The translations under genes were made by a program, and so were the position numbers. The notes under the pieces were generated by a model, which was given only the letters and a program-made list of their open reading frames with translations, was not told the origin of the DNA and ran no database searches. A DNA stretch of 64,000 nucleotides from the NCBI RefSeq assembly GCF_020731355.1, contig NZ_JAJFZK010000007.1:62001-126000 (forward strand), in the 5' to 3' direction. Positions 49,798-63,102 of the stretch are shown piece by piece (within the stretch, counting starts at the first letter, position 1; each line of letters begins with the position of its first letter). Origin of the DNA: Bacillus sp. REN16. Its GTDB lineage: Bacteria > Bacillota > Bacilli > Bacillales > Bacillaceae_L.

Positions 49798-50061
49798 CTA
49801 CCCTTCGTCTGTTAGCTCATCTTCTTTAGATAGTCTTTGTGCAACTGTCTCTGGCTGAACTGCTGATAGAATAATATGGTCGCTATCCATAATCATAACG
49901 GCGCGAGTCCTTCTTCCATATGTAGCATCAATGAGCATTCCTCGATCACGAGCATCTTGAATAATTCGTTTAATCGGAGCAGATTCGGGACTCACAATTG
50001 AAATAATTCTGTTGGCCGAGACAATGTTCCCGAATCCGATATTAATTAATTTAATTTGCAC
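49798..50061 (-). CDS. remA: Extracellular matrix regulator RemA
   Basis: RemA, 87 aa, is a DNA-binding activator of biofilm matrix genes in B. subtilis. It is almost identical in sequence: [40 protein letters not shown] and [19 protein letters not shown]. The start is GTG behind GGGGGAG. It lies 12 nt before gmk. Confidence 0.96.
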   Translation of the reverse strand: MQIKLINIGFGNIVSANRIISIVSPESAPIKRIIQDARDRGMLIDATYGRRTRAVMIMDSDHIILSAVQPETVAQRLSKEDELTDEG

Positions 50062-50121
50062 TTAATCTCCCCCATTATGTACCCCTCTATTTTTGCCGCG
50101 AAAATGGCTTTATAATCAAGC

Positions 50122-50997
50122 TTATTCAATATTTTGAACTTGCTCTTTTATTTTCTCTAGAAAACTCTTCAATTCCACCACATGTTTTGCAATTAATGGA
50201 TCATTTGCCTTTGAACCGATTGTATTTGTCTCCCTGTTCATTTCCTGCACTATAAAATCAAGTTTTCTGCCAATTGGCTCATTCGATTGTGTAGTTTCCC
50301 TAAATTGACTAATGTGGCTTTCAAGACGTGTAAGCTCTTCACTGATATCCGCTTTTTCCGCAAATAATGCAACCTCTGTGAGAATTCGATTTTCATCAAA
50401 GTCATTTCCCACATATTCTTTTATTCTTTTTTCGATTCGGTCACGATAATGAGTAACTATTTTTGGCGCATATTCTTTAATGGTATGTACAATTTCTTCA
50501 ATTTGTTCAAGAAATGAAAAAATATCTTCGATTAATTTTTTTCCTTCAATTTCCCTCATTTGTTTCAATTGAAGTGCTGCACTTTCAATGACCTCAAGGA
50601 TGATTGGTTCTACTTCCTGATTCTCCATTTCCTTTTCATCAATGGAGAGAATATTTTCATTAGAAAGCAGCTGTCCGGTTGTGATTTGATCGGAAAGCTG
50701 ATATTTTTCTTGGATTTGCTTTGTTGATGTAACTAAAGCATCTAAAAAATCCCAGTCTATGGAGATTGTTTTCGATACCAGACTATCGCCTTCAATTGTA
50801 AGGAATACTTCGACACGCCCTCTTTTCACATGTTCAACTATTGCTTTTTTTATTTTATCCTCAAGAAACAGCAGTTGTCTAGGTAATCTTATATTGATTT
50901 CGCAAAATCGATGGTTTACAGATTTCAGCTCTGCATTTACGGAAAAAGAATTGGATTCTTTTTTAGCCCGTCCAAAACCCGTCATACTTGCTATCAC
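50122..50997 (-). CDS. yloC: YicC/YloC family endoribonuclease
   Basis: This 291-aa protein belongs to the YicC family; E. coli YicC has been shown to act as an endoribonuclease. The N-terminal domain starts IASMTGFGRAKKE and contains LKSVNHRFCEINIRLPRQLL. The C-terminal conserved segment has GRKLDFIVQEMNRETNTIGSK near residue 250. The start is GTG, 7 nt behind GGAAG. It leads the yloC-remA-gmk-rpoZ group. Confidence 0.93.
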   Translation of the reverse strand: MIASMTGFGRAKKESNSFSVNAELKSVNHRFCEINIRLPRQLLFLEDKIKKAIVEHVKRGRVEVFLTIEGDSLVSKTISIDWDFLDALVTSTKQIQEKYQLSDQITTGQLLSNENILSIDEKEMENQEVEPIILEVIESAALQLKQMREIEGKKLIEDIFSFLEQIEEIVHTIKEYAPKIVTHYRDRIEKRIKEYVGNDFDENRILTEVALFAEKADISEELTRLESHISQFRETTQSNEPIGRKLDFIVQEMNRETNTIGSKANDPLIAKHVVELKSFLEKIKEQVQNIE

Positions 50998-51102
50998 AAT
51001 AACACTTCCAATCTTACATAACAGGTATATCTATAAGTTCGTAATAACTATACTTATTTTACCATTGTTTTCTAAAACCGAATAGTTCTTACTACGTAAA
51101 AA

Positions 51103-51130
51103 AGGTAATAGAGTATAAACTCCATTACCT
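51103..51130 (-). terminator. Terminator after the P-type ATPase gene
   Basis: AGGTAATGGAGT and ACTCTATTACCT pair over 12 bp (one G-U) around TTAT and are followed by TTTTTT on the minus strand. Confidence 0.85.
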
Positions 51131-51179
51131 CATGAATTATAACACAGTTTTATATCTAAATTCCAAGTCTTCCTAAATT

Positions 51180-53870
51180 TTATGCACGAGCAGTCGAACG
51201 TTTGCTTGTTAGTAACGAGCCTGCAAGCAGGAATGTTGGGATTGCGGACATTCCAATCACTAGGAGCCAATCTCTTGGTGCAATCGCATAAGTTTTGAAT
51301 ATTGGTTGTAGTGGCGGATAGTATATCACGACTAGCATTAATAAAACGGATGAAATAACCGCCCAAACTAAGTACATATTTTGGAAAGGATTCCGGTGGA
51401 AAATGGAACGTTCGCTTCGACAATCAAATACATGAATTAACTGAGCCATAACAAGTGTTGCGAACGCAATTGTTTGTGCATAACCTAGATTATTTGGATC
51501 TCGATGATACACCACTATAAAGGCAGCTAGCGTCGCAATACCGATTAAAAATCCACGACTGACAATTTTCCAGCCTAGTCCTCTTGCAAACACTCCTTCT
51601 TTTGGATGTCGCGGACCATGTTTCATTAAATTACCTTCTGGTTGGTCGAGTCCAAGAGCCATTGCAGGTAATCCGTCTGTTACAAGGTTAACCCAAAGGA
51701 TTTGGATCGGTACGAGTGGCAAAGGAAGACCCATTAGCATCGCAAACAGCATGACAAGAATTTCACCGACATTGGAAGCTAATAAATAACGGATAAATTT
51801 TCTAATATTTTCATAGATATTTCGTCCTTCTTTAATTGCTGCCTTAATTGTAGCGAAATTGTCATCTAGTAAAACTAAAGATGAAGCTTCTTTCGCAACA
51901 TCTGTTCCGGTAATTCCCATGGCAATTCCGATATCGGATGCCTTAATAGCTGGCGCATCGTTTACTCCATCACCCGTCATCGCAACGATATGTCCCCTGC
52001 TTTGAAGAGCCTTTACGATTTTTAGTTTATGTTCGGGTGATACCCTTGCATATACATAGACATCATCTACAATTTCTTCCAGTTCTTCGACATTCATTTT
52101 TGAAAGGGCATATCCATCTAGAACTTTACCACCAGCTGGCAGAATTCCGAGCTGAGAAGCGATTGCTTTGGCTGTAATAAGATGGTCACCTGTTATCATA
52201 ATTGTCTTTATTCCTGCATCCTTACATTCCTTAACAGCTGCTTTTACTTCTGGACGTGGCGGGTCAATCATCCCTTGAATACCAATAAAAGTTAAATCGC
52301 TTTCTGCCTCACGTTCTGATACTAATTGTTGATTAGGTCTTAATGGTTTAAAACCAACCGCAATCGTTCGAAGGGCATCTGAAGCTAATCCTTCTATCGC
52401 ATTTTTTATTTTATTCTCATACTCCACTGATAAAAGCTGCTGTTTATGATCCCAAAGGACAGATTTACTGACACCAAGTAAAACGTCTGGTGCACCTTTT
52501 GTCACGACAAATTGATTTCCGGATTTGTCCTTGACAATCACACTCATCATTTTTCTTGCAGAATCAAATGGGAATTCATCAACTATTTCAAATTGCCTCG
52601 CTAAAAATTCATTCGTAAGACCTGCCTTAATTCCCGCTACAAGCAGTGCCCCTTCTGTCGGGTCCCCATCAACAATAAAGTCTTCGCCGTTTCTTTTTAA
52701 TGAAGCATTATTACATAAAACGCCAAAGGTTAATAATTGTTGAAGAGTTTTGTGGTCAGAAGGTTTGATTTCTTTTTCTCCAGCAAAAAATTTCCCTGTT
52801 ACATCATAGCCTGTACCTGAAACAGACCACGTTTTGCCACCAGACCAAAGATGTGTAACCGTCATTTTATTTTGTGTCATTGTACCTGTCTTATCTGAGC
52901 ATATGACCGATGCACAGCCTAATGTTTCAACCGCAGGTAAGCGGCGAACAATCGCATTTTTCTTAATCATACGTTGAACACCTAAAGATAGTGCAACTGT
53001 AACAATTGCAGGAAGCCCTTCAGGTATTGCAGCAACAGCCAATGAAACTCCCGCCAGGAACATCTCATAGAGTTCATGTCCATTTATAACACCTACAACG
53101 ACGACTAAAAGAGTTAATAATAATGCAACTGTTATTAAAATTTTCCCTAATTGCTCTAATCTTCTTTGTAATGGCGTGATCATCGCTTGAGCTGATTGGA
53201 GAAGCTCCGCAATTTGACCCATTGCTGTATTCATGCCAGTTCCAACTACAATACCGACACCACTGCCACGTGTCACCATCGTACCCATAAAGGCCATATT
53301 TTCTTGATCACCAAGTGAAACCTCATTATCGCGAATCGGTTCAACTTGTTTAGTAACCGGGACAGATTCCCCAGTTAGGGCAGATTCTTCAATTTCTAAG
53401 CTTTTCACATCAACTAATCGTATGTCTGCTCCAATCCGGTCACCACTAGTGAATTTAATAATATCCCCAATAACCAGTTCTTTAGAAAGAATTCGAACCC
53501 ATTCATTATTTCGGAATACATTCACCTGAGGTGCTGAAAGCTCCTTTAATGCTTGAAGCGATTTTTCAGCTTTTCGTTCCTGGAAAAAACCTAAAAACCC
53601 ATTGATTAAAACAATTGCCATAATGGCGATGGCATCAATGTATTCCCCTAACAACCCGGAAACTAGAGTTGCAGCTAGTAGCACAAGTACCATAAAATCC
53701 TTAAACTGAGCTAAAAAAAGCAAAATTGCTGAAGGGCGTTCTGCTTCCTTCAATTCATTATATCCAAATTGCTTTTGTCGCTGTTTTACTTCTTGGTCGG
53801 TAAGACCTTTGGAAAGGCTTGTATTAACTTTTTTTTCGACCTCTTCTGACCTAAGCTCATACCACTTCAT
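51180..53870 (-). CDS. yloB: Calcium-translocating P-type ATPase (YloB)
   Basis: This 896-aa membrane pump is of the SERCA/PMR1 type IIA class. It has the N-terminal cation-ATPase segment, TGES in LTGESVPVTKQ, the transport motif AAIPEGLPAIVTVALS, the phosphorylated Asp326 in ICSDKTGTMTQN, the hinge GDGVNDAPAIKASDIGIAMG and C-terminal membrane helices with NLVTDGLPAMALGLDQPE. In B. subtilis the homologue YloB is a Ca2+ ATPase found in spores. The ATG at 53870 matches the family start, though the GAGGGG site lies 12 nt away; a GTG five codons upstream overlaps that site. Confidence 0.95.
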   Translation of the reverse strand: MKWYELRSEEVEKKVNTSLSKGLTDQEVKQRQKQFGYNELKEAERPSAILLFLAQFKDFMVLVLLAATLVSGLLGEYIDAIAIMAIVLINGFLGFFQERKAEKSLQALKELSAPQVNVFRNNEWVRILSKELVIGDIIKFTSGDRIGADIRLVDVKSLEIEESALTGESVPVTKQVEPIRDNEVSLGDQENMAFMGTMVTRGSGVGIVVGTGMNTAMGQIAELLQSAQAMITPLQRRLEQLGKILITVALLLTLLVVVVGVINGHELYEMFLAGVSLAVAAIPEGLPAIVTVALSLGVQRMIKKNAIVRRLPAVETLGCASVICSDKTGTMTQNKMTVTHLWSGGKTWSVSGTGYDVTGKFFAGEKEIKPSDHKTLQQLLTFGVLCNNASLKRNGEDFIVDGDPTEGALLVAGIKAGLTNEFLARQFEIVDEFPFDSARKMMSVIVKDKSGNQFVVTKGAPDVLLGVSKSVLWDHKQQLLSVEYENKIKNAIEGLASDALRTIAVGFKPLRPNQQLVSEREAESDLTFIGIQGMIDPPRPEVKAAVKECKDAGIKTIMITGDHLITAKAIASQLGILPAGGKVLDGYALSKMNVEELEEIVDDVYVYARVSPEHKLKIVKALQSRGHIVAMTGDGVNDAPAIKASDIGIAMGITGTDVAKEASSLVLLDDNFATIKAAIKEGRNIYENIRKFIRYLLASNVGEILVMLFAMLMGLPLPLVPIQILWVNLVTDGLPAMALGLDQPEGNLMKHGPRHPKEGVFARGLGWKIVSRGFLIGIATLAAFIVVYHRDPNNLGYAQTIAFATLVMAQLIHVFDCRSERSIFHRNPFQNMYLVWAVISSVLLMLVVIYYPPLQPIFKTYAIAPRDWLLVIGMSAIPTFLLAGSLLTSKRSTARA

Positions 53871-53965
53871 CCGTCTTTTACACACCCCTCGCTAAATCTT
53901 TATCTATGAAAGCTTATTCAGTCTCGTCCAAAAAAATGCTATACTTTTTCTAAGTTACCGTTTTG

Positions 53966-53994
53966 TTGGTACAATAAGATTGAATACATATAGA
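53966..53994 (+). promoter_or_regulatory. Likely promoter of rqcH
   Basis: TTGGTA (53966-53971) and TATAGA (53989-53994) are 17 nt apart on the plus strand, 40 nt before the rqcH start. Confidence 0.5.
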
Positions 53995-54034
53995 AGGCTT
54001 AGCATCTATTGAAATAGAAAAGAGGATCATATAT

Positions 54035-55747
54035 ATGACTTTCGATGGGATATTCACGAAACAAATCGTGAATGAATTACAACTAACACTTGGAAATGGA
54101 AGAATCTCAAAAATCTATCAACCATATAAAAACGAATTAATATTTCAAGTTCGATCAAATGGCAGGAATCATAAGCTATTGCTTTCTGCTCACCCAAGTT
54201 ATGCGCGCATTCATGTAACTAATGAGCTTTATGACAATCCGCATGAACCACCTATGTTCTGTATGCTGCTCCGTAAACATCTTGAAGGGAGCATTATTGA
54301 AAGTATCCGACAAATAGACATGGACAGAATTATCGTCTTTGATATAAAAGGGCGTAATGAGCTAGGAGATGTCTCTTTAAAACAACTAATCATTGAAATT
54401 ATGGGCAGACATAGTAATATCATCCTCGTTGATACGGAAAAACAAACAATCTTAGATAGCATTAAGCATGTTTCACCAGCTGTAAATCGACATCGAACAG
54501 TATTACCAGGCTATACATATGTTGCACCACCTTCACAAGAAAAGGCTGACCCTTTTACAGTCGATGAAGAATCATTTTTGAAAAAAATCGACTTTAATGC
54601 CGGCAAGCTCGATCAACAAATTGTGAGTAAATTTTCGGGTATCTCCCCGCTATTTGCAAAGGAAGTAATATTTAGGGCTGGAATAGCCAATCGCAAAACA
54701 CTGCCAGATCCATTTTTTTCAATGATTGAGAATTTAAAACAAAATCAAATTACACCACAAATCATCACAAAAGATCAGAAGGATTATTTTTATATCCTTC
54801 CCCTACATCATATTGGCGGCGTGGCAAAAGAATTCGCTTCGATTAGTGAATTGCTTGATCGTTTTTATTTTGGTAAAGCAGAACGGGATCGAGTTAAACA
54901 ACAAGGCAACGATCTGGAGCGGTTTATCATCAATGAAAAAACAAAAAATGAAAAGAAAATTAAAAAGCTGCAAGCAACCTTGTTGGAATCGGAAAAAGCT
55001 GAAAAATACAAGCTTTCTGGTGAGCTTTTAACAGCAAATATTTATGCTGCAACCCGTGGCGATAAGGAAATCGAGGTATTAAATTACTATTCAGAAGACA
55101 ATGAGATGGTAAAAATCCCATTAAATCCCCAGAAAACGCCATCTGAAAATGCACAAAGCTATTTCTCAAAATACCAAAAGGCAAAAAATGCAATTGCCTA
55201 TGTGAATCATGAGATTGAAAAAGCAAGGGAGGAAATTACTTATTTTGATTCTTTGTTACAGCAAATCGAATCCGCCGCACCAAAGGACTTACAGGAAATT
55301 CGGGAAGAATTGATGGAAGAAGGTTATCTCAAAAACAAGCAACAAAAAGGGAATAAAAAAATGAAGCCTGCAAAACCATCCATTGAGCATTATGCAGCAA
55401 GTGATGGGACAGAGATTCTTGTCGGTAAAAATAATAAACAAAATGATTATTTAACCAACAAACTTGCAGCTAGAGATGACATTTGGCTTCATACGAAAGA
55501 CATTCCAGGTTCACATGTCATTATTAAAAGTAAACAACCAGCAAAAGAAACAATCCTTGAAGCTGCAACAATTGCGGCGTATTTTAGTAAGGCTAAAAAT
55601 TCATCCTCTGTTCCGGTAGATTACACATTAGTACGTCATGTTAAAAAACCAAATGGTTCAAAGCCGGGTTATGTAATTTATGACAATCAACAGACCATTT
55701 ATGTTACTCCGGAAGAGGATTTAATTGTAAAACTTAGAAAACCCTAG
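54035..55747 (+). CDS. rqcH: Ribosome quality control protein RqcH (YloA, NFACT family)
   Basis: RqcH, 570 aa, binds stalled 50S subunits and recruits tRNA-Ala to add C-terminal alanine tails that mark the nascent chain for decay. The NFACT-N domain carries the conserved Asp97-Arg98 pair (IDMDRIIVFDI). A helix-hairpin-helix region and coiled coil (about 285-435) follow, then the NFACT-R domain with DDIWLHTKDIPGSHVII near residue 485. Length and order match B. subtilis YloA; older annotations call such proteins fibronectin-binding. Confidence 0.96.
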   Translation: MTFDGIFTKQIVNELQLTLGNGRISKIYQPYKNELIFQVRSNGRNHKLLLSAHPSYARIHVTNELYDNPHEPPMFCMLLRKHLEGSIIESIRQIDMDRIIVFDIKGRNELGDVSLKQLIIEIMGRHSNIILVDTEKQTILDSIKHVSPAVNRHRTVLPGYTYVAPPSQEKADPFTVDEESFLKKIDFNAGKLDQQIVSKFSGISPLFAKEVIFRAGIANRKTLPDPFFSMIENLKQNQITPQIITKDQKDYFYILPLHHIGGVAKEFASISELLDRFYFGKAERDRVKQQGNDLERFIINEKTKNEKKIKKLQATLLESEKAEKYKLSGELLTANIYAATRGDKEIEVLNYYSEDNEMVKIPLNPQKTPSENAQSYFSKYQKAKNAIAYVNHEIEKAREEITYFDSLLQQIESAAPKDLQEIREELMEEGYLKNKQQKGNKKMKPAKPSIEHYAASDGTEILVGKNNKQNDYLTNKLAARDDIWLHTKDIPGSHVIIKSKQPAKETILEAATIAAYFSKAKNSSSVPVDYTLVRHVKKPNGSKPGYVIYDNQQTIYVTPEEDLIVKLRKP

Positions 55748-55766
55748 GAACTGATTCCTAGGGTTT
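55739..55766. terminator. Bidirectional terminator between rqcH and pyrE
   Basis: AAACCCTAGGAA and TTCCTAGGGTTT form a perfect 12-bp stem with a 4-nt loop. The rqcH stop lies inside the stem. T-rich sequence follows on both sides, so it can end rqcH and the pyr operon. Confidence 0.9.
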
Positions 55767-55775
55767 GTCTTTTAA

Positions 55776-56408
55776 TTAAGCCTTTGCAGTTAACCATTCA
55801 GCTGGATTATCGCGCCAGCGTTGAAGACTTTCGATATCGCTTTCTGACACGATATTTTTTTCTAAAGCAACTTCGATTAATGTTGGATAATCTGTTAATG
55901 TATGTGCTGTAATATTTGCCGCATTTAAACGAACTGCCGCTGCCGGAAGCTGATATGAAAAGATGGCCACGATGCCTAGTACTTCACAACCAGCCTCACG
56001 AAGGGCTTCAGCTGCTGTAATTGCACTGCCACCTGTTGAAATAAGGTCTTCAATGACAACTACTTTCTGCCCCTTGACGATTTTACCTTCAATTTGATTT
56101 CCTTTACCATGTGCTTTTGCTTTACTTCGAACATAGCACATTGGTAAGTCTAAAACATCACTTACCCAAGCTGCGTGAGGAATTCCTGCCGTTGCAGTTC
56201 CAGCTATTACATCCGCCTCAGGATAATAAGTTTGAATCACTTCAGATAGCCCTTTTGCGATATTTTGGCGAACATCCGGGAATGAAAGGGTCATTCGATT
56301 GTCGCAATATATAGGAGATTTCAAGCCTGAAGACCAAGTAAATGGGTCATTTGGTTGTAAAAACACTGCACCAATCTCTAATAATTGTCCTGCTATTTCC
56401 TTACTCAT
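55776..56408 (-). CDS. pyrE: Orotate phosphoribosyltransferase
   Basis: PyrE, 210 aa, joins orotate to PRPP to give OMP. The PRPP-binding motif [20 protein letters not shown] lies near residue 115, and [12 protein letters not shown] binds substrate. The ATG at 56408 overlaps the pyrF stop by 4 nt (ATGA); six upstream codons in frame lie within pyrF. It is the last gene of the operon. Confidence 0.99.
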   Translation of the reverse strand: MSKEIAGQLLEIGAVFLQPNDPFTWSSGLKSPIYCDNRMTLSFPDVRQNIAKGLSEVIQTYYPEADVIAGTATAGIPHAAWVSDVLDLPMCYVRSKAKAHGKGNQIEGKIVKGQKVVVIEDLISTGGSAITAAEALREAGCEVLGIVAIFSYQLPAAAVRLNAANITAHTLTDYPTLIEVALEKNIVSESDIESLQRWRDNPAEWLTAKA

Positions 56409-57120
56409 ACTTGTACCCCTTCCCATGCTGCTTTCATTTGTTTATATGTTTGTAATGGATTGATTGCTCTTGTAATGGAACGACCAACCACAATCGCCGT
56501 TGATCCTAATTCTCGGGCTTTTTCAGGTGTAACCACTCTGGCTTGATCGCCTACTTCATCACTTGCCTGGCGGATTCCTGGTGTAACAGTCATAAATTCG
56601 TTTCCTAGTTGTCTGTTAATGACTGGAACTTCAAGCGAGGAGCATACAACACCGTCTAATCCGCTTTTTTTCGTTAATCTTGCATATTCAACTACTACAT
56701 CTAATAGATTTCGTTCTATTAATAATTCATTTCTCATCACGTCTTCAGTTGTACTCGTAAGTTGAGTGACAGCAATGCACTTAGGTCTTGATTGTCCCAG
56801 GACTGTACCAGCTTCTAATCCTTCTCTAGCTGCTTCCATCATCTTTGATCCACCAGCAGCATGCACATTGACTAGGTCAACACCCAGCCCCGCAAGACGC
56901 TTCATGCTGGAATATACGGTATTGGGAATATCATGAAGCTTTAAATCTAGAAAAATGGAATGACCTTGCTCTTTTAAAAAATGAATGACAGATGGACCTT
57001 CTTGAAAATATAATTCCATCCCTACCTTTACGAAAAGCTGTTCCTCTTGAAAGTCTTTTAGAAAACCTTTCGCATCAGTTAGACTTGGAAAATCAAGTGC
57101 GATAATAAGTGGTCTGTGCA

Positions 57121-57121
<1 letters not shown>
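56405..57121 (-). CDS. pyrF: Orotidine 5'-phosphate decarboxylase
   Basis: PyrF, 238 aa, converts OMP to UMP. Catalytic residues are in [17 protein letters not shown] near residue 60, and the phosphate-binding end is [13 protein letters not shown]. The ATG at 57121 begins [14 protein letters not shown] and abuts the pyrD stop; eight further codons upstream lie in pyrD. Confidence 0.99.
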
Positions 57122-58804
<1,683 letters not shown>

Positions 58805-58808
<4 letters not shown>

Positions 58809-61800
58809 GAATGTACCACCTCACGCTTTTGCACGTGAGAACCCATTGATTCACTTGAGAATGTCATCGATTCTAAAACTTTTACGATTGCTTTTGCTGT
58901 ATCCAGTGAAGTTAAACAAGCAATTCCATTTTCTACGGTTTCACGGCGAATTCTGAAACCATCTCTTGCAGGCTGCTTTCCTTTTGTTAATGTGTTAATA
59001 ACGAACTGTGCTTTTCCTTGACGGATGACATCAATTAAATTTGGTGCTTCTGAACCAATTTTATTAACCACTGTAACTGGTATATTTGCCTTTTGTATGA
59101 AGCTTGCCGTTCCACTTGTTGCTAGGAGTTGATAACCAATCGTATGGAATCGTTTTGCAATTTCAAGGGCTTCTTCCTTGTCTTTATCAGCTACGGTTAA
59201 TAACACGGATCCGTAAGTTGGAATTGTGATTCCTGATGCTACTAGACCCTTGTATAAAGCCTTTTCTAACGTATAGTCTTTACCCATTACTTCCCCAGTT
59301 GATTTCATTTCAGGACCAAGGGAAATATCCACATTGCGAAGCTTAGCAAATGAGAAGACTGGAACCTTCACATATACCCCTTCACTTTCCGGGTGTAACC
59401 CTGTTGTATATCCTAAAGATGGTAAAGATTGTCCGAGTATGACCTTGGTTGCGATATTAGCCATTGGTATGCCCGTAATTTTACTTAAAAATGGTACTGT
59501 CCGGCTGGATCTTGGATTTACCTCGATTACGAATACTTCTTCGTTATAAACAACAAATTGGATATTTAATAGACCGATAATGTTTAATCCTTTTGCAAGT
59601 GCGATTGTGTGATCAATAATTTGTTGTTTTACATGTTCTGTTAACGTCTGTGAAGGGTATACAGCAATTGAGTCCCCTGAGTGAACTCCGGCGCGTTCAA
59701 TATGTTCCATGATTCCTGGAATATACACTGTTTCTCCATCAGAAATGGCATCTACCTCAATTTCTTTACCTGTTAAATAACGGTCAATAAGTACCGGATG
59801 CTGCGGATTGATTTTCACCGCATTTTCCATATAATACAGGAGCTCTTCTGTTTGATAAACAATCTCCATCGCCCTTCCACCTAATACATATGAAGGTCTG
59901 ACAAGCACCGGGTACCCGATTGCTTCTGCTATCACCACAGCTTGCTCAACCGAGGTTGCCGTTTTTCCTTTTGGTTGTGGAATGCCAAGTGAAATAACCG
60001 TTTGTTCAAATTTATCTCTGTTTTCAGCGCGGTCTAAATCATTTAAGGATGTTCCCAGTATTTTTACTCCACGCTCATCTAGGGCACTGGCTAGATTGAT
60101 TGCTGTTTGACCACCAAACTGGACAACAACACCTTCAGGTTTTTCAAGATCGACGATATGCATTACATCTTCAATCGTTAATGGCTCAAAATAAAGCTTA
60201 TCTGAAATACTAAAGTCTGTTGAGACTGTTTCAGGGTTGTTGTTAATAATGATTGCTTCATAGCCCGCTTGTTGAATTGCCCATACAGAATGAACAGTAG
60301 CATAATCGAACTCAACACCCTGTCCAATTCGGATTGGTCCCGATCCAAGAACGATGACGCTTTTTCGATCTGTTACAATTGATTCATTTTCATCAGCAAA
60401 TGTTCCGTAATAATAAGGTGTTGCTGATTCAAATTCAGCCGCACATGTATCTACCATTTTATAAACTGGAACAATTCCTGCTTGTTTGCGAGTATCATAG
60501 ATGTCAATTTCTGTTGTATTCCATAACTTAGCGATAATGGAATCGGCAAAGCCCTTCTTCTTCGCAAGTTGCAATGTTTCTAAATCGCCAATATTTTTAC
60601 CTAATGTGTTTTCAAGCTTAATAATATTTTCAAACTTTTGGAGGAAGAATAAATCAATTTCACACCATTCATGAATTTGCTGGATGGTAATCCCTCGTCT
60701 AATTGCTTCTGCAAGATAGAATAGACGTTCATCTCCTGCCTTTCGAATTCTTTTTTCAATTGTTGCAAGATCAGCATTTGCTGCATCTTCAAGGTCAATA
60801 TGCGATACATTTGCCTCAAGTGAACGAACTGCTTTTAAAATCGATTCCTCAAAATTACGTCCTATCGCCATAACCTCGCCAGTTGCTTTCATTTGAGTTC
60901 CAAGACGGCGGTTAGCAGACTCGAATTTATCAAATGGAAAGCGTGGGATTTTTGTTACTACATAATCAATCGCAGGTTCAAACGCTGCGTATGTCGTACC
61001 TGTTACTGGATTTTTCATTTCATCTAAAGTTAAACCAACTGCAATCTTCGCTGCCAGCTTTGCAATTGGGTAACCAGTTGCTTTTGAAGCTAACGCTGAG
61101 GAACGGCTTACACGTGGGTTAACCTCGATAATATAGTAATTAAAGCTATATGGATCTAGTGCTAGCTGAACATTACAGCCACCTTCAATTCCAAGCGCAC
61201 GTATAATTTTTAATGATGTATGTCTTAATAATTGATATTCCCGATCAGTTAAGGTTTGGCATGGAGCCACTACAATAGAGTCACCTGTATGGATTCCAAC
61301 TGGGTCCACATTTTCCATACTACATACAACAATTGCATTATCTGCTGAGTCTCGCATTACTTCAAATTCAATTTCCTTGAATCCCGCAATGCTTTTTTCT
61401 AATAAGCATTGAGTAACTGGGCTATTTTTTAAACCACTTGTTACGATTTCAATTAATTCTTCTTCGTTGTTACAAATTCCACCACCTGTACCTCCAAGCG
61501 TGAAAGCTGGACGTACAATAACAGGGTAGCCTATTCTTTCAACAAAACGGTATGCTTCATCTAAATTATGGACAATATCACTATCTGGCACAGGCTCATT
61601 CAGTTCATTCATTAAAGTACGGAATAAATCACGGTCCTCTGCTTTTTCAATCGCAGAAAGAGTAGTTCCAAGAATCTCAACCCCACATTCTTCAAGAATA
61701 CCTGAATTTGAAAGCTCGACAGCCATATTTAAACCAGTCTGTCCACCAAGGGTTGGAAGGATAGCATCCGGTCTTTCCTTGCGAATGATTTTACTAACAA

Positions 61801-62017
61801 ATTCTAATGTTATTGGCTCAATATATACTTTATCTGCTATTTCTACATCTGTCATAATGGTCGCAGGATTTGAGTTAACGAGAATCACTCGGTATCCTTC
61901 TTCTTTTAACGAAAGGCATGCTTGAGTTCCTGCATAATCAAATTCAGCCGCCTGCCCAATTACAATTGGACCAGATCCAATTACTAATATACTGTTAATG
62001 TCTAAGCGTTTTGGCAT
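58805..62017 (-). CDS. carB: Carbamoyl phosphate synthase, large chain (pyrimidine-type)
   Basis: CarB (PyrAB), 1070 aa, makes carbamoyl phosphate from bicarbonate, ATP and ammonia. Two homologous ATP-grasp halves are visible, starting at [19 protein letters not shown] and [19 protein letters not shown] near residue 555; an allosteric MGS-like domain fills the C-terminal 140 residues. It overlaps carA by 16 nt. The operon context marks it as the pyrimidine enzyme rather than the arginine one. Confidence 0.99.
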
Positions 62018-63102
62018 AGCTCTTCGCCTTCTTTCTTGAAGTTTTCAATCATCTGTAAAAAGTCGTTAAATATACTCTTTGTATCGTCAGGACCAGAAGA
62101 TGCCTCTGGATGAAATTGAACTGTAAATGCCGGATATTCCAGATGTCGCAATCCCTCAACTGTGTCATCATTTAGTGCAATATGTGTTACTTCAAGCTTT
62201 GCTTTCTCTAGAGATTTTTTATTCACTGTATAGCCGTGGTTTTGTGAAGTAATCGCAATTTTACCTGTTGTAAGGTCCTTAACAGGATGATTTGCTCCTC
62301 TATGACCAAATTTCATTTTTTCAGTTTCTGCCCCATTTGCTAAGGCAAATAATTGATGTCCAAGGCATACTCCGAAGAGTGGGACTTTACCTAAAACCCC
62401 TTTAATCATCTCAATCGCTTCTGGAACGTCCTTTGGATCACCAGGCCCGTTACTTAACACAATGCCATCTGGGCTTAAAGATAAAATTTCTTCCGCTTTT
62501 GTATTGTATGGAACAACAATGACATCACAGTCGCGCTTATTTAATTCATGTAAGATACTATGCTTCATTCCGAAATCAACTAACACAATCCGATTTCCTC
62601 TTCCAGGACTTGGATACGCGCTCGATGTAGATACTTGTTTTACCAGGTCCGTTGGAAGTGTCATGTCGTTAAGTTGTTTAACAACATCATGTACACTGAC
62701 ATTCAGCCCACAAATCGTTCCTTTTAATGTCCCATATTGACGAATCATTCTTGTTAGCTTTCTTGTATCAATTCCTGAAAGACCTGGAATATTCTTAGCT
62801 TTGAAATAGTCATCAAGACTTAATTGGCTTCTAAAATTGGATGGATGGTCACAAACCTCATTTACGATCAGTCCACTAATTTTAGGGGTAATGGATTCAA
62901 AATCATCTCTGTTAATCCCGTAGTTCCCAATGAGTGGATAAGTTAGGGTGACAATATGGCCACAGTTCGATGGATCTGATATGATTTCTTGATATCCCGT
63001 CATACTTGTATTAAAAATAACTTCACCTGTGTTTTCAATATCACTTCCGAAACCTTCTCCGATAAATACAGTTCCATCTTCTAAAATAAGCTGACGCTTC
63101 AT
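62002..63102 (-). CDS. carA: Carbamoyl phosphate synthase, small chain (pyrimidine-type)
   Basis: CarA (PyrAA), 366 aa, is the glutaminase subunit. The N-terminal domain starts [20 protein letters not shown]. The class I amidotransferase site has the cysteine in [12 protein letters not shown] and His-Pro-Glu in [13 protein letters not shown]. The ATG at 63102 lies behind GGAAGTG and overlaps the pyrC stop (ATGA); 20 more codons in frame belong to pyrC. Confidence 0.99.
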   Translation of the reverse strand: MKRQLILEDGTVFIGEGFGSDIENTGEVIFNTSMTGYQEIISDPSNCGHIVTLTYPLIGNYGINRDDFESITPKISGLIVNEVCDHPSNFRSQLSLDDYFKAKNIPGLSGIDTRKLTRMIRQYGTLKGTICGLNVSVHDVVKQLNDMTLPTDLVKQVSTSSAYPSPGRGNRIVLVDFGMKHSILHELNKRDCDVIVVPYNTKAEEILSLSPDGIVLSNGPGDPKDVPEAIEMIKGVLGKVPLFGVCLGHQLFALANGAETEKMKFGHRGANHPVKDLTTGKIAITSQNHGYTVNKKSLEKAKLEVTHIALNDDTVEGLRHLEYPAFTVQFHPEASSGPDDTKSIFNDFLQMIENFKKEGEELCQNA